A stretch of 9,140 nucleotides of DNA from Ruminococcaceae bacterium UBA6392. GTDB taxonomy: Bacteria; Bacillota; Clostridia; Oscillospirales; Acutalibacteraceae. Numbering within the stretch: the stretch's first letter is position 1; every line of letters begins with the position of its first letter. The stretch covers positions 1-9,140 of the forward strand of contig DJQG01000089.1 in NCBI GenBank assembly GCA_002438685.1, written 5' to 3'. Shown piece after piece: positions 5,145 through 9,140 of the stretch. Both the position numbers and the translations under genes were made by a program. The notes beneath the pieces are model-generated. The model was not told the origin of the DNA. It was given only the letters and a program-made list of their open reading frames with translations, and made no database searches.

Positions 5145-6356
5145 TCAGTCTTTGAGAAAATGACCCATAAGGTCGAAGCCGGGATCGATAAAATTGCCGG
5201 TCTCGGATGCAGTTTTTTCATTTATGCTCGTAACGCCGCTATCAAGCTCTTTGCCTTTACGGTAAATCAGATACGGCACGGGGTCAGAAGCATGGGTGCG
5301 GGTCGATATCGGGGTCGGATGATCCGGCAGAACCATGACTTTATAATCGTCCTGAGTGTTGAGATAGTCAAGGATTATCGGCATTATGCGGCTGTCAATA
5401 AGCTCGATTGCTTTGACTTTATTCTCGGGCTCATTTCTGTGTCCGCACTCGTCGGGAGCCTCAACATGAATATAGACAAGGTCCTGACCTTTACGCCATT
5501 CGTCGATTGCGGCGTTCGCTTTGCCCTCGAAATTCGTGTCGATATAGCCGGTCGCGCCCTCGACTTCGGGGGTGTTCATGCCGGCGCAAATGCCGATGCC
5601 CTTGAGCAGGTCGACTGCCGAGACGATGCTGCCCTTCACGCCGAACTTCTCTTCAAAGGACGGCAGAGCCGGACGGCTTCCCTCGCCCCAGAGCCAGATT
5701 GAATTTGCGGGGAGCTTGCCCTCGGCGATTCTCTTCTTGTTCACGGGGTGATCTTTCAAAAGGTCGTAGCTCTCGCGCATCATGGCGATGAGCTTTTCGG
5801 CGTTCGGCGAAGTCGAAAGATACTCGCCGATAACTCTGCCCGAGATATCATGCGGAGGGGTCATCTTGCCGAGATCCGTCGTGCCGTTATGTACGATAAG
5901 GCAATGGCGATAAGCCACGCCGCTGTAAAAATCAAATTCGCTGCTGCCGAAATGCTCCTGCACGGTCTCGATTATCTGCGCCGCCTCTTCGGTCGAGATA
6001 TCGCCGCCGGAGTAGTCGAGCATGGTCTTGGCGCCGTAATCCGCCTCGTCGCTCAAGGTGACAAGGTTGCAGCGCAGGGCGATATCCGTCTCACTCATCT
6101 TGACTCCGATGCTGACCGCTTCAAGGGGCGAGCGACCGGTGTAGCACTTCTTCGGATCGAATCCGAGCACGCTCATATTTGCAACATCGCTGCCGGGTTT
6201 GAGTCCAGCGGCAACGGTTCTGACAAGTCCGACTTCACCCTTCGACGCAAGCGCATCGATATTGGGCTTCTTTGCAACTTCCATCGGTGTCTTGCCGCCA
6301 AGAGCCTCAACGGGATAATCCGCCATGCCGTCGCAGAGAACTACAGCATATTTCAT
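5145..6356 (-). CDS. ApgM-like phosphoglycerate mutase / candidate homoserine kinase
   Basis: The 403-residue protein is a complete member of the alkaline-phosphatase superfamily in the archaeal-type cofactor-independent phosphoglycerate mutase group. Metal and catalytic positions are in place: Asp9 (VVLCDGMAD), the putative phosphorylated Ser56 in KPGSDVANMSVLGFDP, CYTGRSPLEA (71-80), NSIWLWGEG (218-226), HVEAPDECGH (297-306, Asp302 and His306), LPDHPTP (343-349, Asp345, His346) and THASDPVPYLIY (354-365, His355). A bacterial subgroup of this family has been proposed to be an alternative homoserine kinase in organisms lacking ThrB. The gene sits 18 nt upstream of metY, an enzyme of homoserine use, which favours that role over glycolysis. 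An AAGGGTG site precedes the start by 7 nt. The family call is firm; the choice between mutase and kinase is inference. Confidence 0.85.
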   Translation of the reverse strand: MKYAVVLCDGMADYPVEALGGKTPMEVAKKPNIDALASKGEVGLVRTVAAGLKPGSDVANMSVLGFDPKKCYTGRSPLEAVSIGVKMSETDIALRCNLVTLSDEADYGAKTMLDYSGGDISTEEAAQIIETVQEHFGSSEFDFYSGVAYRHCLIVHNGTTDLGKMTPPHDISGRVIGEYLSTSPNAEKLIAMMRESYDLLKDHPVNKKRIAEGKLPANSIWLWGEGSRPALPSFEEKFGVKGSIVSAVDLLKGIGICAGMNTPEVEGATGYIDTNFEGKANAAIDEWRKGQDLVYIHVEAPDECGHRNEPENKVKAIELIDSRIMPIILDYLNTQDDYKVMVLPDHPTPISTRTHASDPVPYLIYRKGKELDSGVTSINEKTASETGNFIDPGFDLMGHFLKD

Positions 6357-6392
6357 ATATCTTCACCCTTTCAGAGAATTTATGCACAAACG

Positions 6393-6440
6393 ATGCATAT
6401 CGGGCGCGGCAAGTTCGGTTAGCATATGCATACTCGCCCG
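6393..6440 (-). promoter_or_regulatory. Structured leader of the apgM-like/metY operon
   Basis: The predicted mRNA leader is about 90 nt. On the minus strand CGGGCG (6440-6435) can pair with CGCCCG (6406-6401), while ATGCATAT (6431-6424) inside that loop can pair with ATATGCAT (6400-6393) just outside it, an H-type pseudoknot arrangement. The same 8-mers are also an inverted repeat that could be a DNA operator, and ATGCAT is self-complementary. It does not resemble a T-box or an S-box riboswitch by length or motif. Regulatory function is unproven. Confidence 0.35.
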
Positions 6441-6451
6441 CCACTGATTTA

Positions 6452-6480
6452 ATTATATCATAAAGTATCAACGCATTAAA
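6452..6480 (-). promoter_or_regulatory. Extended -10 promoter of the apgM-like/metY operon
   Basis: On the minus strand TATAAT (6457-6452) is preceded by TGA, giving an extended -10. The best -35 at 17-bp spacing is the weak TTTAAT (6480-6475). Transcription would begin near 6445 and leave a leader of about 90 nt before the ATG at 6356. The same TGATATAATT core occurs in the divergent promoter region at 6589-6598. Confidence 0.68.
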
Positions 6481-6546
6481 GCGGAAATTAAGAAAGATTA
6501 TACACATATACTATATAAAAAAGAGTGCAAAATGACGAAAAATTAT

Positions 6547-6597
6547 TTGTTAAAATGCACCTGCAGCATATAATTCAATACTGCTCAATGATATAAT
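6547..6597 (+). promoter_or_regulatory. Promoter region of the lipoprotein operon
   Basis: Two candidates overlap. TTGTTA (6547-6552) and TATAAT (6569-6574) are 16 bp apart. Further down, TGATATAAT (6589-6597) is an extended -10 without a good -35, 34 nt before the start codon. Either would transcribe the plus-strand operon, divergent from the apgM-like gene. The rest of the gap (6481-6546) is AT-rich with no clear site. Confidence 0.5.
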
Positions 6598-6631
6598 TGA
6601 TTTGGAAGAAATATTCAGGAGGAGGATACAT

Positions 6632-7816
6632 ATGACAAGAAAATTATTCGCGCTTTTGCTCGCGTGCCTGCTGATTCTTATGAGCTTCACGGCATGCGGC
6701 ACAAAAACGCCCGAAGCGGACACGACCACGGCGGGAAACTCATCCGCCAAAGAAACCGAAGCCAATGTGCAGACGAGCGCAGAAGAGACGAGCTCCGAAG
6801 CGGTATCCGAATTCGAAGAGGAGAGCACTGCACAGAGTACGCAGAAGCCTACGGCAGATAAGCCGGCATCAAAGCCTGCGGCAACTGCAAAATCGGATAA
6901 TTCCGGTTTATCGTCAAAAGGCAAGCTTGAAATCAGCGCAGGAAGCGTCAAAAGCATCGCCGGCGCAAAGGTGCTCAGGGCGTGGAAGCTCAATTCAAAC
7001 GGGGTGAATATAGAAATTCACAGAATCGCCTACGGACCGCAGATAACTCAGGCTTTCAAAAAAGCGAACGCGGACGGTGCTATCGACTATGACAAGACAG
7101 TTACATATCAGCCGGTGGTCAATGTTGCAATAATCACCTGTTCGCCCGAGCATATCGGCGTTGCATCGAGCCAGCAACTTCTCGGCACGAATGTCGGCAA
7201 GGTCGAAGACATGGGCAGAAAGAGCGGCGCGCTCATAGCAATAAACGGCGAAGCAGGCTCAACATATAAAAAAGGTGCGCCGACAATTCGCAGCGGCTCT
7301 GTCGTTTCGACCGACGGCAGCGGGCAAAAGCGACTGCTGATATACAAAAACGGCATATGGAAAGTCGAAACGCTCACAAACGAGAACTGCAAATCGTATA
7401 TCTCGCAGGGCGTTTGCAATTCCCTGCGCTATCAGTGGCAGGTCATAGCAAACGGCAAGGCGACAAACGAGCACGACACTTATTATCACAACCGCACAGT
7501 GTTCGCGCAGATATCGGAGAACAAATATATCATGGCTGTCGGCGAATTCATGCCGCTCGACAATATGATAAAAGTCCTCATAGCATACGGTGCAAGAAAC
7601 GCGTTTTTGCTCAACGGCGGCAACTGCTCGTCGATGTATGTCAAGGGCATCGGCAACACGACCGGCACAAAGGCGACTCAGCTCAAGAACCTCAACAAGC
7701 CGTGCGTTATCGAGAGCGAATTCTTCGCGGCAAACGGTATGCTCGGATTGAACTCCGCCGGGAAACAGAAGCTGGGCGGATCTTGCAACGAGCTTGACAT
7801 AGTATATGTAAAATAA
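6632..7816 (+). CDS. Lipoprotein with phosphodiester-glycosidase (NAGPA/DUF2233) domain
   Basis: The 394-residue product has a lipoprotein signal: TRK, a hydrophobic run (5-18), then SFTAC with Cys22 as the likely lipidated residue, though Phe at -3 is atypical. A Thr/Ser/Glu/Ala/Pro-rich linker (about 23-92) would span the wall. The C-terminal domain (about 95-394) matches the NAGPA (phosphodiester glycosidase) fold: SGALIAINGEAGS (198-210) for the usual 'aiNGgff', HNRTVFAQISENKYIMAVG (286-304) for 'pRTaiG', and YGARNAFLLNGGNCSSMYVKG (319-339) for the usual 'Ga.nAlnLDGGGSS'. Relatives of this domain uncover mannose-6-phosphate in animals or act on cell-surface glycophosphodiesters in bacteria. 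The expected Asp of LDGGGSS is Asn here, so activity may be altered. The start uses a GGAGGAGG site 6 nt upstream; an in-frame ATG 30 nt earlier lacks one and would spoil the signal peptide. Probably first gene of a three-gene operon. Confidence 0.82.
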   Translation: MTRKLFALLLACLLILMSFTACGTKTPEADTTTAGNSSAKETEANVQTSAEETSSEAVSEFEEESTAQSTQKPTADKPASKPAATAKSDNSGLSSKGKLEISAGSVKSIAGAKVLRAWKLNSNGVNIEIHRIAYGPQITQAFKKANADGAIDYDKTVTYQPVVNVAIITCSPEHIGVASSQQLLGTNVGKVEDMGRKSGALIAINGEAGSTYKKGAPTIRSGSVVSTDGSGQKRLLIYKNGIWKVETLTNENCKSYISQGVCNSLRYQWQVIANGKATNEHDTYYHNRTVFAQISENKYIMAVGEFMPLDNMIKVLIAYGARNAFLLNGGNCSSMYVKGIGNTTGTKATQLKNLNKPCVIESEFFAANGMLGLNSAGKQKLGGSCNELDIVYVK

Positions 7817-7834
7817 AACCAAAGGGGTGAGACG

Positions 7835-8578
7835 ATGAAAAGGGCTTTCAGAGCGGCTACAATTGCGGCAATATTGCTATTCGCGCTGACTTTTATCGGA
7901 AACGCAAAAATCAAAAGCGCATCGGCTCACCTGCTGTTTTCTTCGTCCGTCAGCGTCGGTGGCAATGAATCGCGGGAAGTCACGCTCAAAAGCGGCGACA
8001 GAATAGCCATCGGCTCATATCTCGGCGAGCCTATTATATGGAGAGTCATCAAAACTGGCAACAGAACTTTGCTCATGAGCGAAAAGGTGTTGTGCTTCAG
8101 GGCGTTCGACCCGTCTGAGGACGGCATCGGCAGTTCCGATTATCTCGCCTCTCCCCTGCGCGCATGGCTCAATTCGGAGAGCGGATTTTTAAGCCCGGAG
8201 AATTTTTCAGATGATGACCTTTCGCTCATATCGCCAGACAAAAACGGCGATTCAATATTACTGCCGTCGAAAGATATGCTCAAAAATATAAGCGCCGCCG
8301 ACCGCCGCAGAAGCCCGACCGAGCAGTGCGTCAAAAATGATACTTCGCGCTATTTAACTCTGCGCAAATACTGCTGGTACTGGACAAGCTCGCCGGTTTC
8401 GACAAATCAGAGCAGCGTTACGGCGGTCACCACGACCGGCGGATTCTATAAAACGCTCGCGGCGGACGAGCTGTGCGGCGTATGCCCGGCGATTTATCTT
8501 CGCAGCAATATTCTTGTTCTTTGCGGAAGCGGAACCGCCGAAAATCCGTACGCATTGGCGGGAGGTGGCGAAAGATGA
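7835..8578 (+). CDS. Exported DUF6273-like protein
   Basis: This 247-residue protein begins with a basic stretch and a hydrophobic segment (about 8-23) followed by NAKIKSASAH, suggesting a Sec signal peptide with possible cleavage after an Ala near 29-31, or else a membrane anchor. The rest resembles the DUF6273 domain found in many clostridial surface proteins: GDRIAIGSYLGEPIIWRVI (54-72), TLLMSEKVLCFRAFD (78-92), LASPLRAWLNSESGFL (104-119), YWTSSPV (182-188) and GVCPAIYLRSN (215-225). The fold recalls formylglycine-type or C-type-lectin-like surface modules, but no catalytic residue can be assigned. It starts 18 nt after the lipoprotein gene (GGGGTG site 5 nt before ATG) and its stop overlaps the next start, so it is in the same operon. 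Function unknown; probably acts at the cell surface. Confidence 0.75.
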   Translation: MKRAFRAATIAAILLFALTFIGNAKIKSASAHLLFSSSVSVGGNESREVTLKSGDRIAIGSYLGEPIIWRVIKTGNRTLLMSEKVLCFRAFDPSEDGIGSSDYLASPLRAWLNSESGFLSPENFSDDDLSLISPDKNGDSILLPSKDMLKNISAADRRRSPTEQCVKNDTSRYLTLRKYCWYWTSSPVSTNQSSVTAVTTTGGFYKTLAADELCGVCPAIYLRSNILVLCGSGTAENPYALAGGGER

Positions 8579-9140
8579 GAGAAAAGCTGAAAGAATTTCG
8601 AAACTCTCCGTGCTCGATAATCGCCGCATTCTCCGCCGCCGTGCTGTTCTTCTGCACGGTGTTCACGCGGCTGATACTCAAAACCGACGACGGTCACTTT
8701 CTCGGCATACTCCACAGAAACGGATTTACTGTCGCAAGCTGGCTGCATGAGCGGTACACAACCGTGTCCGGGCGGATAGTCGGCGAATGGCTGATGATAA
8801 ACTTTCTGCGCCTGCCGCTCATTTTCTGGAAGCTGTTCATCGCCGCGCTGATAATATATATAATGTATTTTCTCTGCCGCCTGTCGGACTTTTTCGGCGA
8901 AAAGGCAGATATAAGACAGAGATATATCTTCGCCTGCTCGGTGCCGTTGGCAGTATTTCTGCCGTGTCTTAACCCGTCGGTGTTCTGGTTTGCAGGTTCG
9001 TTCACGTTTCTCATTCCGTTCGCCGCCCTGCTTATCACGGTGACCCCGCTCACATTCGAGGTGTTCGGCGGGCGCGTGAATCCAATAGCATATATCGTCG
9101 CCGCGATTGCTTCTGTAGTCGCGGCATCTCAGGAGCAGTC
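8575..9140 (+). CDS. Polytopic membrane protein, GT-C/DUF6056-like, partial
   Basis: The frame starts at an ATG that overlaps the preceding stop (ATGA), with GGAGGTGG a few bases upstream, and stays open for 188 codons to the window edge, so the C-terminus is missing. Hydrophobic segments lie at about 14-34, 81-101, 117-131, 134-158 and 169-185. Between the first two is a loop with DDGH (38-41) and YTTVSGRIVGEWLM (61-74). NPSVFWFAGSFTFLIPFAALL (133-153) and VVAASQEQ (181-188) follow. Acidic residues just after the first helix, the 'sGR' loop, the 'fW.aGs..fliP' helix start and a late glutamate recall DUF6056 and related GT-C-type membrane glycosyltransferases. I infer that class from motif resemblance only. 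Translational coupling ties it to the DUF6273 and NAGPA genes, suggesting a shared role in surface glycan assembly. Confidence 0.6.
   Translation, partial: MREKLKEFRNSPCSIIAAFSAAVLFFCTVFTRLILKTDDGHFLGILHRNGFTVASWLHERYTTVSGRIVGEWLMINFLRLPLIFWKLFIAALIIYIMYFLCRLSDFFGEKADIRQRYIFACSVPLAVFLPCLNPSVFWFAGSFTFLIPFAALLITVTPLTFEVFGGRVNPIAYIVAAIASVVAASQEQ

Noticed and set aside
4242..5702. 486-codon open frame on the plus strand
   Set aside because: It is antisense to metY and the apgM-like gene, both clearly real with family motifs. Its product shows no domain and there is no ribosome binding site; it arises from the codon bias of the opposite strand.
5748..6422. 224-codon open frame on the plus strand
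   Set aside because: Antisense to the apgM-like gene and lacks a ribosome binding site or any recognisable motif.
6602..6631. Longer start for the NAGPA lipoprotein
   Set aside because: The upstream ATG has no ribosome binding site and would put charged residues before the signal peptide; the downstream start has GGAGGAGG 6 nt away.

Overview
The window reads as a chromosomal segment from a low-to-mid GC Gram-positive bacterium, most likely an anaerobic gut-type member of the Clostridia (Oscillospiraceae/Ruminococcaceae-like). The basis is strong AGGAGG-type ribosome binding sites before almost every gene, sigma-A promoters with TGnTATAAT extended -10 elements, a DUF896 protein, a DUF6273 protein, a zinc-ribbon membrane protein, a lipoprotein with a phosphodiester-glycosidase (NAGPA) domain, and a hairpin-rich interspersed repeat of a kind I recall from gut Clostridia. 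Species cannot be set from the sequence alone.

Layout. Positions 1-320 hold no convincing gene and are a chain of short hairpins that looks like a mobile or interspersed repeat. On the minus strand follow a ketopantoate reductase-family gene (panE-like, 381-1400) with its own promoter and terminator, then the rplM-rpsI ribosomal protein operon (L13 then S9, 2413 down to 1567), also with its own promoter and terminator. A divergent promoter drives a small plus-strand operon: a DUF896 protein (2679-2891) and a zinc-ribbon, two-helix membrane protein (2925-3470). Next is a 381-bp gap between converging genes, bounded by a terminator on each side. It contains three perfect DnaA boxes in tandem, preceded by several degenerate TTATTCA repeats and followed by an AT-rich stretch.

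The minus-strand operon 6356 to 3852 encodes an archaeal-type phosphoglycerate mutase-like protein (candidate homoserine kinase) followed 18 nt later by a PLP-dependent O-acetylhomoserine sulfhydrylase (MetY). Together they suggest control of the homoserine branch point between threonine and methionine. Its roughly 90-nt leader can be drawn as a pseudoknot. Divergently, a plus-strand operon runs off the right edge: a secreted NAGPA-domain lipoprotein, an exported DUF6273 protein, and a polytopic membrane protein resembling GT-C/DUF6056-type proteins (stop-start overlap ATGA). This is a plausible surface-glycan module.

The strongest item for follow-up is the DnaA-box cluster between convergent genes. 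No dnaA or dnaN is present in the window, so it may be a DnaA-titrating or regulatory cluster, or an origin away from dnaA. No tRNA, rRNA, CRISPR array, transposase or phage gene was seen.
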